A stretch of 64,000 nucleotides of DNA from Actinocatenispora thailandica (GTDB lineage: Bacteria > Actinomycetota > Actinomycetes > Mycobacteriales > Micromonosporaceae). The translations under genes were made by a program, and so were the position numbers. The notes under the pieces are model-generated. The model was given only the letters and a program-made list of their open reading frames with translations, searched no databases and had not been told where the DNA came from. The DNA is taken from contig NZ_AP023355.1 of NCBI RefSeq assembly GCF_016865425.1, positions 5,702,198 through 5,766,197 on the forward strand. Reading direction: 5' to 3'. Positions 8,326-17,891 of this stretch are shown piece after piece (the stretch's first letter is position 1; each line of letters begins with the position of its first letter).

Positions 8326-10071
8326 TTATTTGCCGTTCTTGAGGTAGGCGTTGAAGTACACCGGCCAGCCGGTGCTCTGCCCGATCTTCATGTTGCCGAC
8401 GTTCGTCCCGTACAGCTGGTAGGCCTTGTCGTACCAGACCGGCACGACCGGCGCGTACTTCGTCATGATGTCCTTGTCGAGCTTCGCCCAACCCGGCGCC
8501 GCCTCGGTCGCCGTCTGCTTGCTGAGCTTGTCGATCTGGGCGTTCACCGAATCGTTGTTGAAGTACGGGTAGGTCGAGTTGCCCTGGGCCTGGATGTTGC
8601 GGCCGTCGAACACCGGCGGAATGATCGTCGACCCGCTCGGCCAGTCCGAACCCCAGCCGGCGAAGTACAGGTCGTACTGGTTGTCCTTCTTACCGATCTG
8701 GGTGTAGTAGCTGGCCGCGTCGATCGGCTTGAGCACCACCTTGAAACCGATCTTCTGCAGCGTGTTCTGCACGTTCGTGGCGCGCTTCTGCCACTGCGCC
8801 GTGTTCGCGAACGCGAAGACCAGCTTCGGGTGCTTGCTGCCGAGCAGCTGCTTCGCCTTGTCCAGGCTGTACGGGTAGGCGTCGTACTTCTTGAAGCCGA
8901 TCGTGGTCGGCGACAGCAGCGTCGTCGCCGGATCCCCCGCGGTACTCCCGCCGAGCGTCTGGATGAACGACTTGCGGTCGAACCCGTAGTTCAGCGCCTG
9001 GCGTTCCTTCAGGTCGGTGATCCGCTGGTTGTTGATCGCCATGTACCAGACGAACTGGGTGTAGCCCGCGGCCACCCGGCTCTTCACCGCCGGGTCCCCC
9101 TGCACCGTCGGAATCAGCGCCGGTGGCACGTTCGCACCCATCACCGCGTTGGCGCTCTTGCCCTGGCTCGCCTTGATCGAGTTCGCCTGCTGGTCGGCGT
9201 CCTGACCGATGTCGGTCTCGAACTTGTCGAAGTAGGCGTGCCGGACCGCGTCGGTCTTCGGGTCCCAGTACTTGTTGCGGACCAGCACCAGCTTGCTGTC
9301 CCGGGTGTAGGTCTGCACCTTGTACGGGCCGGACGAGAACGGGTGCAGGTCGAGCTTGGTGCGGGTGTCCTTCGCCTTCGGCAGCGGCGTCGTCGTCCCC
9401 CACGACGCGGCGAACGGCATGTCGCAGTGCGGCTGCTTGAAGTCGAACGTGATCTTGTTGCCGCTGACCTTGACCCCCGGCGGGATCGGGGCGCCGCCGT
9501 TGTACGGGCCCTTGTACGTCTTGTTGTAGTTGACGTCGTTGGCCAGCCACTGCTGGATGTAGTGCGGGCCCTCGGCCAGGTCCGGCGAGAACGACCGCGC
9601 CACCCCGTACGCCACGTCCGCGGCGGTGATCGGCGTGCCGTCCTCGTACTTCAGTCCGCTCTTGAGGGTGAACTCCCACGAGGTGCACTTGGTACCGGTC
9701 GACACGTCCTTACCGGGCGTCGTGGCCAGGTCGCCGACGAGCTTCAGCTTCCCGTTGCCCTCGTCCTTGAACATCGTCAGGGTGCGGGCGAACAGGTTGA
9801 TCACGGCGGTCGCGTTGTTCACGTAGGCCCGGGTCGGGTCCAGGTGATCGAAGTCCGCCTCCGCGTACTGATAGAGCGTGCCGCCGGTCTTCGCGCCGCT
9901 GACCGCCTTCGCCGGCCCCTGCGAGTCGGCCGGGTCGGTCGCGATCGACCCGCTCTGCGTCGACCCCTGGCCGCCGCTCCCCTGGTTCGACCCGGTGTTC
10001 TTGCTGCAGGCACCGACCGTCGCCAACAGTGCGACGGCGCCTACGGCGGCAACTGCCAGCCGTGGTCGCAT
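8326..10071 (-). CDS. Family-5 ABC substrate-binding lipoprotein (copy F)
   Basis: First gene of the six-copy array in transcription order; 581 residues, intact. Start ATG 10071 opens MRPRLAVAAVGAV with lipobox VGACSKN (Cys22). A Gln/Gly/Ser linker precedes KTGGTLYQYAEADFDHLDPT, TAADVAYGVARSFSPDLAE, QPHCDMPFAASWGTT and PFSSGPYKVQTYTRDSK. The protein ends at YLKNGK. Same family role as its neighbours: surface-anchored ligand capture for an ABC importer. No permease or ATPase gene is linked in this window. The small-molecule specificity is unknown. Confidence 0.93.
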   Translation of the reverse strand: MRPRLAVAAVGAVALLATVGACSKNTGSNQGSGGQGSTQSGSIATDPADSQGPAKAVSGAKTGGTLYQYAEADFDHLDPTRAYVNNATAVINLFARTLTMFKDEGNGKLKLVGDLATTPGKDVSTGTKCTSWEFTLKSGLKYEDGTPITAADVAYGVARSFSPDLAEGPHYIQQWLANDVNYNKTYKGPYNGGAPIPPGVKVSGNKITFDFKQPHCDMPFAASWGTTTPLPKAKDTRTKLDLHPFSSGPYKVQTYTRDSKLVLVRNKYWDPKTDAVRHAYFDKFETDIGQDADQQANSIKASQGKSANAVMGANVPPALIPTVQGDPAVKSRVAAGYTQFVWYMAINNQRITDLKERQALNYGFDRKSFIQTLGGSTAGDPATTLLSPTTIGFKKYDAYPYSLDKAKQLLGSKHPKLVFAFANTAQWQKRATNVQNTLQKIGFKVVLKPIDAASYYTQIGKKDNQYDLYFAGWGSDWPSGSTIIPPVFDGRNIQAQGNSTYPYFNNDSVNAQIDKLSKQTATEAAPGWAKLDKDIMTKYAPVVPVWYDKAYQLYGTNVGNMKIGQSTGWPVYFNAYLKNGK

Positions 10072-10291
10072 TCGTCTCCCCCCTCATGTCCAGGTCGCGC
10101 ACCGTTCGAGACGGGCACGACCAGGCGGTCGAGCGCGCCGGAACGGACACTCGACCCCTTGCCTGGACCGGAGTTTAGGCGGGTGATGTAACTCACCGTC
10201 ACGCATTGGGGATTCTGAGTTCTGGCCCACTCGGTCGGCCACCCCGAACGGTGCGTCGAACAGGGCGGTGTACGCGCGGCGCGGACACGAA

Positions 10292-10323
10292 ACGCCCCGC
10301 CCGGCCGGAGCCGAGCGGGGCGT
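10292..10323 (-). terminator. Hairpin terminator of the conservon operon
   Basis: Perfect 9-bp stem ACGCCCCGC/GCGGGGCGT, 22 bases past the GTPase stop. It is the only distinct structure I see in the spacer 10072-10344 besides the promoter side of SBP copy F. Confidence 0.7.
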
Positions 10324-10344
10324 CGAGATCGGAACGTCGCGGCG

Positions 10345-10953
10345 CTACCGGGACGGTGCCACCGCACCGCGCCGCATCTTCAACACGTACTCCACCAGCG
10401 TGATCAGCACCTGCTTGGTGGACTCCCGGCTCCGTGCGTCACACGGGATCACCGGCACCTGCGGACCCACCGCAAGCGCCTCCCGCACGTCGTCCAGCTG
10501 GTGCAGCTGGACGCCGTCGAAGCAGTTCACCGCGACCAGGTACGGCAGGCCACGGTGCTCGAAGAAGTCGACCGCGGCGAAGCAGTCGGCCAGCCGTCGC
10601 GTGTCCACCAGTACGATCGCGCCGATCGCGCCGCGCACCAGCTCGTCCCACATGAACCAGAACCGGGTCTGTCCGGGCGTCCCGAACAGATAGAGGATCA
10701 GGTCCTGGTCGATCGTGATACGGCCGAAGTCCATCGCGACCGTCGTCGTGCTCTTGCCCGGCACTCCGGCAAGGTCGTCGACGGACGCGCTGGCCGAGGT
10801 CATGATCGCCTCGGTGGTCAGCGGCGTGATCTCCGAGACGGATCCGACCAGTGTGGTCTTTCCGACGCCGAAACCGCCGGCGATAACGATCTTGGACGAG
10901 GTCACCCGCCCGCTCGGCCGGCGGTAGCCCTCGTCAGAGCCTCCGAAGCCCAC
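10345..10953 (-). CDS. cvnD: Conservon Ras-like GTPase (CvnD type)
   Basis: A 202-residue small GTP-binding protein, last gene of the conservon. The P-loop GGFGVGKTT is at residues 26-34, the G3-like DFGR and LFGTPGQ follow, and the NxxD-type position is AVNCFDG. Family knowledge: CvnD proteins act at the membrane as switches downstream of the CvnA kinase and the CvnB/CvnC partners, in a circuit resembling a eukaryotic G-protein relay that affects development and secondary metabolism in streptomycetes. Its start overlaps the DUF742 gene by 20 bases, indicating tight co-translation. No cytochrome P450 (CvnE) gene follows, unlike some conservons. Confidence 0.93.
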   Translation of the reverse strand: MGFGGSDEGYRRPSGRVTSSKIVIAGGFGVGKTTLVGSVSEITPLTTEAIMTSASASVDDLAGVPGKSTTTVAMDFGRITIDQDLILYLFGTPGQTRFWFMWDELVRGAIGAIVLVDTRRLADCFAAVDFFEHRGLPYLVAVNCFDGVQLHQLDDVREALAVGPQVPVIPCDARSRESTKQVLITLVEYVLKMRRGAVAPSR

Positions 10954-11299
10954 TCAGCACCCTCTCCAGCAGTTCCGTGCCCACGGCGTCGTCCCCGACC
11001 GCAGTCGGTTCGTACACGGCGACGAGTCCGTCCGCGGCCATGTCCGCGACCAGCACCCGAGCCACTCCCAAAGGCATCTGCATACGTGCGGCGATCTCGG
11101 CGAGCGACTGCACCCGCAGGGCGCACAGCCCCGCGATCAGCTGTTGCTCCCGCCCACCGACCACGCTGGCGTCACGACCTCTCGCGGTCGTCTCCACCAG
11201 CGCCTCGATCGCGATCTCCACCCGGGGCCGGGTCCGGCCACGGGTCACGGCGTAGGGGCGAACCAGCGCGTTGCTCGGCTCATCAGGGTCATTCATCAT
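10934..11299 (-). CDS. cvnC: DUF742 protein of the conservon (CvnC type)
   Basis: About 121 residues of DUF742, beginning MMNDPDEPSN. The central stretch AEIAARMQMPLGVARVLVAD reads as a winged-helix-like core and the carboxyl end is RVLSGLRRL. ATG 11299 or 11296 is the likely start; GTG 11308 in the same frame is possible, and no ribosome site clearly decides between them. In conservons this protein partners the Roadblock protein and GTPase. The gap of about 100 bases from cvnB is the widest inside the operon. Confidence 0.88.
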   Translation of the reverse strand: MMNDPDEPSNALVRPYAVTRGRTRPRVEIAIEALVETTARGRDASVVGGREQQLIAGLCALRVQSLAEIAARMQMPLGVARVLVADMAADGLVAVYEPTAVGDDAVGTELLERVLSGLRRL

Positions 11300-11401
11300 G
11301 CCCCACACCCCGATCCAGGATGGTCCCGACTCGATGCGCGGACGCGGCGAACCACACCGCCACGCACCGAGTCGTCAGCCCGAGGGAATCCACGAGACCC
11401 C

Positions 11402-11818
11402 TCAGCTCAACCGTGCGGTCCCCTCGCGCGGTGCCGGGGTGAGCGCATCGCCGACTCGGTCGACCAGCAATGCCATCTCGTACCCCACCTGCCCGACGTC
11501 ACAACTCCGGGCAGCCAGCACCGCGAACGAGGATCCGTCGCTGATCGACATCAGAAAGAGAAAGCCGTTGTCCATCTCGACGACGGTCTGCAACACCGCG
11601 CCGCCCTCGAAACACCTCGACGCGCCCTGGGTCAGGCTGACCAGCCCGGACGCGATGGCGGCGAGCTGGTCGGCCCGGTCGCGGGGCAGGTCCCGGGAGG
11701 AGGCGAGTAAGAGGCCGTCGGCGGAGACCGCGACCGCGTGCGCCACTCCGGGAACCCTGTCCGCAAAGTTGGACAGCAGCCAACCGAGGTCCTGGGTACC
11801 TATCTGCTGGGTCGTCAT
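11402..11818 (-). CDS. cvnB: Roadblock/LC7-domain protein of the conservon (CvnB type)
   Basis: 138 residues filled by one Roadblock/LC7 domain, starting [16 protein letters not shown] and continuing [14 protein letters not shown] and [20 protein letters not shown]. Roadblock proteins regulate small GTPases; here the partner should be the GTPase at 10345-10953. ATG 11818 overlaps the kinase stop in an ATGA junction, so the two are translationally coupled. Cytoplasmic, no signal. Confidence 0.93.
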   Translation of the reverse strand: MTTQQIGTQDLGWLLSNFADRVPGVAHAVAVSADGLLLASSRDLPRDRADQLAAIASGLVSLTQGASRCFEGGAVLQTVVEMDNGFLFLMSISDGSSFAVLAARSCDVGQVGYEMALLVDRVGDALTPAPREGTARLS

Positions 11819-14800
11819 GCCTCCTGCTCCTCGCCAGCACCGTCACCGGTGCTCCTGTGTCCGGGCGCGGCTCCCGCCCGCGGCGAGTCACCGCCGCCGG
11901 CGCGTCCGCGCTGGACGCCTCGGTGGTACGCGGACAACAGCCCACGGACCGCTTCGGGTGAACGTTCCCGTGCCCGGGACTTAGGACGGGACGCATCTTC
12001 GATACCGCCCGGCACCAGCTGAGCCATCGGGCGCCGGATCGGCAGACCGGCGGAGGTGGTGTCGGACTCCCGCGGGGTGGTGATCGCGGAGGCCGCCTGC
12101 CAGCCCTTGTCGGCGGCCGAGCGCCACGGGTCGATGTCCGGCCGGCCCTCGGAGGGCACCTCGGCCGCCGGCCGGCCCGGCGGCATCTCGGCCGGCGGCT
12201 GCCGGCGCGCGAGCGGCTCGGCCATCGGCCGGTCCATCGGCTCGGCCATCGGCCGGTCCACCGGTGCGGCGGGGCCCGGCTCGGCCGGGCGGCGCGCCGG
12301 CTCCGCCGGCCGGGCCACCGGCTGGTTTCGCGGCGCGTCGCTGCCGGCGGGCACCCGAGTAGGCAGCACGGTGGGCCGCTTCTTCGGCTCGGCCGCACGC
12401 ACCGGCGCCTCCTGTGCTCGGGTTGCCGTCATCCCCGCCGGTCGGGCGGCGGCCGCCACCGGCGCGGGTGGGGTACCGACCGCGGGCGCGGACCGGGGCC
12501 GGGACGGGCTGGTCCGGAACCAGGCCGACTCGACCTCGCGGAAGATGGGCAGCTCCATCGTGTCGTCGACATTCCTCGGGATGATCTCGGCCCGACCTGC
12601 CCCGGAACCGTGCTCGGGCTCCGGCGTGGCCGATTCTAGCCCGCGCTGTGCCGAAATCTCCTCATCCAACCGGCCGCCGTCCGACCGGCGCTGCTGCGCC
12701 ACCGGGGCCGGGTCGGCCGGCGCCGACGGGGACCAGACGTCCCGGCCGGGCAGCTGCGGCGTCTCCACCGTCAGGTCCTCGGCCATCGGCCGGGCCGGCG
12801 GCTCCGCCCACGGGTCGTGCCCGCCAAGCGTGCCCGCCGCCGGTTCGCTGACCGGCTCCGGATCGGCGGTCGGTCGCTGCGCCGCGCGCCGGACCGAATC
12901 GTCCAGCGATCGGCGCGGCGGCTCCGCCGGGATCCGGTCGAACGTCACCGTGTCGTCGGCCGCCGAGGCCGGCGGCGTGCTGCCCTCCCGACGAAGCGAC
13001 GCGGTCCGGTCCGGCTCCGACCCGGTCAACCGCTGGTACGGGCCGGGCTCGGCCGGCTTCTCGTACGCCGGCGGCTCGGCCTGCTGGTACGAGGTCTGCT
13101 CGAACGCGCTCGGCTCCGGCTGCTGGTAGGCCGCCGGCCGGGACTGCTCGTACGGGCCGGGCTCGGCCACCGGCGGCGCATCGAAACTGCCGGTCTGCTC
13201 CTGGGCGAGCTTGCGGGGCGGCGGGTCGAACAGGCTGCGCCGGATCGGTTCGTCGGCGCCTCGGGCCGGGGCCGGCTCCGTACTCGTCGGCTCGTCCTGC
13301 TGGCCCGGCTGGCGCCGGGGCAACGCGCTCGATCCGTTGTTCAACCGGTGCCCGTTGGCCGCGTCGGCGAGGCTGTCGCGCGCCGGCGGCTGGAACGGGA
13401 TGCCCGGCATCGGGTCGACCGGCTCCGGGGCGGCCGGCCGCGGCGCTTCCCGGGTGGACCCGCCGGGGCCGGTCTCCAGCGCCAGCGGACCGCCCTGCGC
13501 CGGCAGCTCGCTCGGGCGAACGCCGGGCCGCTCGGTCGGTACCAGCACGGCGGCCGGCAGCACCACGTCGGCGACGGTGCCGCGTTCCGGCGCCGGCCGC
13601 AGTTCGATCTTGATGCCGAGCCGGGACGCCAGCCGGCCGACCACGACCAGACCCATCATCCGGGACACCGCGACATCCACCAGCGGCGGATTGGCCAGCC
13701 GCTCGTTCACCTCGGCCAGCACGTCGCCGGACATGCCGATACCGCGGTCCTCGATCTGCACGATCGCCCGGTCGCCGACCCGGCGCGCGTCGACCACCAC
13801 GGCGGTGTCCGGCGAGGAGAACGCGGTCGCGTTGTCCAGCAGCTCGGCCACCAGGTGCACCACGTCGTTGACCGCGGTCGCCTCGACCTCGACGTCCCGG
13901 TCGACCACCCCGAACTCGATCCGGGTGTACTGCTCGACCTCGGACTGCGCGGCCCGCAACACGTCGCCCAGCGGCGCCGCCTCGCGGCGCGCGCGGGTGG
14001 AGTCGGCACCGGCGAGGACCAGCAGGTTCTCGTCGTTCCGGCGCATCCGGGTGGCCAGGTGGTCGAGCTGGAACAGCTGCGCCAACCGGTCCGGGTCCTC
14101 CTCGCCCTGCTCCAACCGGTCGAGGTGACCGATGAGCCGGTCGACCAGCAGCTGGGACCGGCGGGCCAGGTTGATGAACATGGTGGAAACGCTGGCGCGC
14201 AGCACGGCCTGGGCGGCGGCCACCCGGACCGCCTCCCGGTGCACCACGTTGAACGCCTCGGAGACCTGGCCGATCTCGTCCCGACCGCGCACCTGGATCG
14301 GGTCGCGCACCTGGCCGGCGATCTCCTCCGGGGTCTGGCCACCGATCGACTCGGCCGTCTCCAGCTGGCCGACCGCCTGCGGCAGGCCCTCGTACGCCAC
14401 CTGCAGCGCGCCCTCCCGCAGCCGGCGCAGCGACCGGGCCATCGCCCGCGCCACCAGCAGGGCCAGCACGATGGCGATCACCAGGACGACCAGGCCGGCG
14501 CCGGCCTCCGCGATCACCTGCCGGACCACCGAGGCGACCTGCGCCTTGGCGTGCGCCGCGGCGTTCGCGTCGAGCAGCTTCTCCACCGAGCGGATCGCGT
14601 TGATCCGCTTCGCCATGGCGGAGTTCCAGTCGCTGGCCTGGATGTCGAGGTGGTTGTTGAGCCCGACGGTACGGGCGTCGGTCTCCAGCCGGGTCGAGTC
14701 CTGCACCTGCGGGCCGCTGACCGACTCCTCCAGCTCCTGCTTCTGTTCGTCGGAGGCGGACCGGTTGAACGAGTCGTACGCGCTCTGCTGGTCGGTCAGG

Positions 14801-15519
14801 GTGCCGAGGAACGTCTCGAAGCTGGTCGCGTCGAACCCGCTGGAGTCGTCGATGACCCGCAGCAGCGCCAGCTGCTCCTGGGCCGCGTACTCCTTGGCGT
14901 CGGAGAGCGCCGCGTTCGCGGTGAGCTCGCTGGACAGGCTGCGGTCGTCGGTCAGGTGTGTCATCGAGTCGCGCAGATCGAGCAGCTCGGAGATGAGGAC
15001 CTGGTAGCGGAAGGTCACGGACGCGACGGTGGCGTCGCTGGACGACGACAGCACCTCGCTGCGGCCGGTCTTGGTCAGCGAGTCGAGCTGGTCGTCGATG
15101 ACGGTGAGGTTGCTGGAGATGTCCTCGGAGGTGCCGCTGACCTTGTCCCGCTCGGTGCGGTAGGCCCCGATCCGCTCGTCGGTGGCGGACGACTGCTTCT
15201 TGAACTGGTCGGCCAGGTCGGAGTAGCCGGACCGGCCCTTGGACAGCATCGCCTCGGCGGCGTCCAGCCGCTCGTTCTGCAACTGCTCGACCAGGTTGCC
15301 GGCCTGCGTGCTCAGCTGCAGCGTCGCGTCCACCCGGCGTGCGTCGGACAGCGTCTTCCCCGCGTTGGCGAGCTCGATCCCGGCCAGTGCGACGACCGCG
15401 AGCACCGGGACGACCAGGATCAGGCCCAGCTTCGACTGGATGCGGACGTCGCTCAGCCGCGGAATCGGGCGCCGCCGGCGTTGGCGTCCTGCCTGGGTCG
15501 CCGCGGTCCGCTTGCTCAC
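11815..15519 (-). CDS. cvnA: Conservon sensor histidine kinase with nitrate/nitrite-sensing-like ectodomain (CvnA type)
   Basis: A very large kinase of 1234 residues. GTG 15519 (VSKRTAATQ, with AAGGCGG upstream) is preferred to an upstream ATG because the basic leader leads straight into the first membrane segment (about 31-50). A roughly 290-residue extracellular domain with [13 protein letters not shown] is typical of NIT sensors. A second membrane segment near 335-360 and a HAMP linker follow. The kinase core has [15 protein letters not shown] and an HATPase with ELLDNATAF (about 560) and [11 protein letters not shown] (about 593). Residues from about 680 to the end are a Pro/Glu/Ala-rich, apparently disordered tail with repeated PMAEP and QPARPAE-like segments. 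In the family the kinase heads the Roadblock/DUF742/GTPase relay. Its signal is not known. Confidence 0.92.
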   Translation of the reverse strand: MSKRTAATQAGRQRRRRPIPRLSDVRIQSKLGLILVVPVLAVVALAGIELANAGKTLSDARRVDATLQLSTQAGNLVEQLQNERLDAAEAMLSKGRSGYSDLADQFKKQSSATDERIGAYRTERDKVSGTSEDISSNLTVIDDQLDSLTKTGRSEVLSSSSDATVASVTFRYQVLISELLDLRDSMTHLTDDRSLSSELTANAALSDAKEYAAQEQLALLRVIDDSSGFDATSFETFLGTLTDQQSAYDSFNRSASDEQKQELEESVSGPQVQDSTRLETDARTVGLNNHLDIQASDWNSAMAKRINAIRSVEKLLDANAAAHAKAQVASVVRQVIAEAGAGLVVLVIAIVLALLVARAMARSLRRLREGALQVAYEGLPQAVGQLETAESIGGQTPEEIAGQVRDPIQVRGRDEIGQVSEAFNVVHREAVRVAAAQAVLRASVSTMFINLARRSQLLVDRLIGHLDRLEQGEEDPDRLAQLFQLDHLATRMRRNDENLLVLAGADSTRARREAAPLGDVLRAAQSEVEQYTRIEFGVVDRDVEVEATAVNDVVHLVAELLDNATAFSSPDTAVVVDARRVGDRAIVQIEDRGIGMSGDVLAEVNERLANPPLVDVAVSRMMGLVVVGRLASRLGIKIELRPAPERGTVADVVLPAAVLVPTERPGVRPSELPAQGGPLALETGPGGSTREAPRPAAPEPVDPMPGIPFQPPARDSLADAANGHRLNNGSSALPRRQPGQQDEPTSTEPAPARGADEPIRRSLFDPPPRKLAQEQTGSFDAPPVAEPGPYEQSRPAAYQQPEPSAFEQTSYQQAEPPAYEKPAEPGPYQRLTGSEPDRTASLRREGSTPPASAADDTVTFDRIPAEPPRRSLDDSVRRAAQRPTADPEPVSEPAAGTLGGHDPWAEPPARPMAEDLTVETPQLPGRDVWSPSAPADPAPVAQQRRSDGGRLDEEISAQRGLESATPEPEHGSGAGRAEIIPRNVDDTMELPIFREVESAWFRTSPSRPRSAPAVGTPPAPVAAAARPAGMTATRAQEAPVRAAEPKKRPTVLPTRVPAGSDAPRNQPVARPAEPARRPAEPGPAAPVDRPMAEPMDRPMAEPLARRQPPAEMPPGRPAAEVPSEGRPDIDPWRSAADKGWQAASAITTPRESDTTSAGLPIRRPMAQLVPGGIEDASRPKSRARERSPEAVRGLLSAYHRGVQRGRAGGGDSPRAGAAPGHRSTGDGAGEEQEA

Positions 15520-15968
15520 TTGCTGCCGCCTTCCAAGACTGCGTGACTGCTTGTGTGCTTGTCGGGCCGGGCCACTACACCGAGCCCCCGGGGGATTCCA
15601 CCACGCTCGATCAGAAAGAGAAACCCCGAGCAGGGTACGGCAAGTGGGACACCGCATACCGGCCGGCCGGGCGACATCCGATCCGGTCGGAGAGTGTTCA
15701 TGTCGCTACCAACAGTGCAGAGCATTCGGCCTGGTCATGCCGCGGCGAACCGGCCGCCAGCGCACCCGTGGTCATCGATCCGTATCAATCTGGTAGCGGT
15801 CGGTTCGTGCCCCGTTGGCGAGAAACGACCGAGCTACGAAGATATCGCCGCGGTCCGCCCCCAACCAGCTGCCCGGGCACCATTCCTCCCGCCGCCGGAG
15901 GGCGCGAGAATGACCGGCGACAGAACGGCCACGACGTGCCGTGCGGATCGAGTGTTGGTAAGGGAAAA
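15520..15968. other. Intergenic region between cvnA and the livG leader
   Basis: 450 bases between divergent transcription units, so it must hold the promoters of the conservon and of livG-livF. Frames crossing it lack ribosome sites and coding-like composition. I see no convincing palindrome or promoter pair apart from the AAGGGA ribosome site of the leader peptide at its right end. Confidence 0.6.
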
Positions 15969-16001
15969 ATGTCAGCTCTGCATCGGCCGTCGGTCCGATG
16001 A
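15969..16001 (+). CDS. Ten-codon leader peptide coupled to livG
   Basis: ATG 15969 sits behind AAGGGAAAA and encodes MSALHRPSVR. The TGA (15999-16001) overlaps the livG ATG as ATGA. livG itself has no ribosome site, so the mini-ORF probably loads ribosomes onto livG by termination-reinitiation. It contains one Leu and one Val codon, too few for a classical attenuation leader. Whether it is translated is inference. Confidence 0.45.
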   Translation: MSALHRPSVR

Positions 16002-16765
16002 ACTGTGCCCTGGAGGTCTCCGCGGCGACCGTCCGCTACGGCGGCGTGGCGGCCATCGACGACCTGTCCTTCCACCACGACGACGGCGGCGTCGTCGGCC
16101 TGATCGGGCCCAACGGCGCCGGTAAGACCACCCTGCTGAACGTGCTGTCCGGCGCGGTCCGACTGACCACCGGGCGGATTTCGTTGCGGGGGCGTGACCT
16201 GACCAGCCGCAAGCCGCACCAGATCGCCCGGCTCGGCATCACCCGCACCTTCCAGAACCTGCAGATCTTCGGTTCGCTGTCGGTGCTGGACAACGTGCTG
16301 CTGCCGCGGGTCGCCCGCGGCTGGGCGACCGCGGTCGGCGACATGGTGCTGCTGCCGCAGGCACACCGCAAGGTGCGGGCCGAACGGGCCCGGGCGCACG
16401 ACCTGCTCGACCGGGTCGGCATCGCCGGGTACGCGGACCAGCCGGCCGGCTCGCTGCCGTACGGGCTGCAGCGGCGGGTGGAGATCGCCCGCGCGCTGGC
16501 CGGCGACCCGGCACTGATCCTGCTGGACGAGCCGCTCGCCGGGCTGTCCGCCTCGGAGAGCGTCGACCTCACCGAACTGTTCACCAAGGTGTCCACCGAG
16601 GGCATCACCGTGCTGCTGGTCGAGCACGACGTGGCCAGCGTGCTGTCGGTGTCCAAGCGGGTCCTGGTGCTCGACCACGGCCGGTTGCTGGCCGACGGCA
16701 CGCCCGACGAGGTGTCCGCCGACCCGGCCGTCCGCGCCGCGTACCTCGGTGAGGAGTGGACATGA
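15998..16765 (+). CDS. livG: Branched-chain amino-acid-type ABC transporter ATPase
   Basis: 255-residue ABC ATPase of the LivG class. Walker A GPNGAGKTT is at 37-45. The Q-loop region is FQNLQIF, the signature is LPYGLQRRVEIARAL (the PYGxQR form usual in LivG), Walker B is LILLDEP and the switch His is in LLVEHD. It powers import by the LivH/LivM-type permeases encoded at 20136-22063. The gene overlaps livF in an ATGA junction. Its start lacks its own ribosome site and overlaps the stop of a 10-codon leader. The substrate could be amino acids or another amide or urea-like compound; the family is broad. Confidence 0.93.
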   Translation: MNCALEVSAATVRYGGVAAIDDLSFHHDDGGVVGLIGPNGAGKTTLLNVLSGAVRLTTGRISLRGRDLTSRKPHQIARLGITRTFQNLQIFGSLSVLDNVLLPRVARGWATAVGDMVLLPQAHRKVRAERARAHDLLDRVGIAGYADQPAGSLPYGLQRRVEIARALAGDPALILLDEPLAGLSASESVDLTELFTKVSTEGITVLLVEHDVASVLSVSKRVLVLDHGRLLADGTPDEVSADPAVRAAYLGEEWT

Positions 16766-17529
16766 GCGGGCAGACGGCCGCGGCGGCGACGCCGAGCGGG
16801 GCGGACGACGGCGAGCTGGTGCTGTCGGTGACCGGGCTGGTCGCCGGGTACGACCGGATCGAGGCGCTGCACGGCGTCGACATCGAGGTACGCGCCGGTG
16901 AGGCGGTGACCCTGATCGGCGCCAACGGAGCCGGCAAGACGACGCTGCTGGGCACCATCGCCGGCCTGTTGCGGTCCTGGCGCGGCCGGATCCAGTTCGC
17001 CGGCGAGGACGTCACCCGTTGGTCGGCCGAGCGGCGCAGCCGCGCCGGCCTCGCCCTGGTACCGGAGGGCCGGCGGGTGTTCGCCGGCCTCACCGTCGAG
17101 GAGAACCTGCACCTCGGGGCGTACTCGCGGGCCCGCTCGTCCACCGGCGAGGGGCTGGCCACGGTCTACGAGCTGTTCCCGAAGCTGAAGGACCGCCGGC
17201 GGCAGCCGGCCGGCACCATGTCCGGCGGCGAGCAGCAGATGCTCGCGATCGGCCGGGCACTGATGAGCCGGCCGAAGCTGCTGCTGCTGGACGAGCCGTC
17301 GCTCGGCCTCGCGCCGCTCGCGGTCCGCGAGGTGGCCGACGCGCTGGTGGAGCTGGCCGGCCGGGACACCACGCTGGCGCTGGTCGAGCAGAACGCGCAG
17401 GTCGCCTTCCACGTCGCGCAGCGCGGCTACCTGCTGGACCGCGGTGCGGTGGTGACCGCCGGTACGGTCGACGAGCTGCGCGACGATCCGCGGGTGCACC
17501 AGGCGTACCTGGGGCAGCCGGCCCGATGA
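16762..17529 (+). CDS. livF: Branched-chain amino-acid-type ABC transporter ATPase
   Basis: 255-residue LivF-type partner of livG. ATG 16762 is chosen (GAGGAG six bases upstream, ATGA overlap with livG) over the in-frame GTG 16756. Walker A GANGAGKTT is at 53-61, the signature is TMSGGEQQMLAIGRAL, Walker B is LLLLDEPSLGLAP, and the switch region is LVEQNAQ, typical of LivF. An N-terminal stretch of about 18 residues rich in Ala/Gly precedes the fold. With livG it forms the cytoplasmic motor of the importer. Confidence 0.93.
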   Translation: MSGQTAAAATPSGADDGELVLSVTGLVAGYDRIEALHGVDIEVRAGEAVTLIGANGAGKTTLLGTIAGLLRSWRGRIQFAGEDVTRWSAERRSRAGLALVPEGRRVFAGLTVEENLHLGAYSRARSSTGEGLATVYELFPKLKDRRRQPAGTMSGGEQQMLAIGRALMSRPKLLLLDEPSLGLAPLAVREVADALVELAGRDTTLALVEQNAQVAFHVAQRGYLLDRGAVVTAGTVDELRDDPRVHQAYLGQPAR

Positions 17530-17891
17530 CCAGCTGCAGAACGACGCGGTAGCGGCGCATGTCGGAGTGCCCGACCTGCACCGCGACCGGCTGGGGGCCG
17601 GGAACACCGACGCCCCGGTCGACCGGGTGGCTGGCCCGGGAGGTACGCGGCGCCGGGGGTCACGTGGGCGGTCCTGCCGGCCGTGTCGACGCAGACCCCG
17701 GGTGACGTCCCCGGGACCCGCGCCGCGCGCCGACCGTGTTTCCGGCCACCCTGCGCGCCCGCCCCGGTCGAACGAAACCGCAGCTCACCGGCGCTGTTTC
17801 GGGGTGTCGGCGGGGATGTCGGGCGATCACCGCGACGCGACCGCACCGGTACCCTGCTCTGGACCTGTCGACGGAGCCGAACGGAGGGGCG
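17530..17891 (+). other. Spacer between livF and the kinase gene
   Basis: 362 bases without a credible gene. Short frames are present but none has a start with a ribosome site. A CCCGGG-flanked inverted repeat around the GGTGACGT at about 17700 could be a weak hairpin. No known element recognised. Confidence 0.5.

Noticed and set aside
10345-15519. Assigning a particular conservon number (for example cvn9)
   Set aside because: The gene set is clear, but subgroup assignment needs alignment that I cannot run.
12817-15546. A 909-codon plus-strand open frame opposite the conservon kinase
   Set aside because: Its translation is Arg/Gly/His-rich low-complexity sequence with no domain or ribosome site; it is the mirror of a GC-rich gene.
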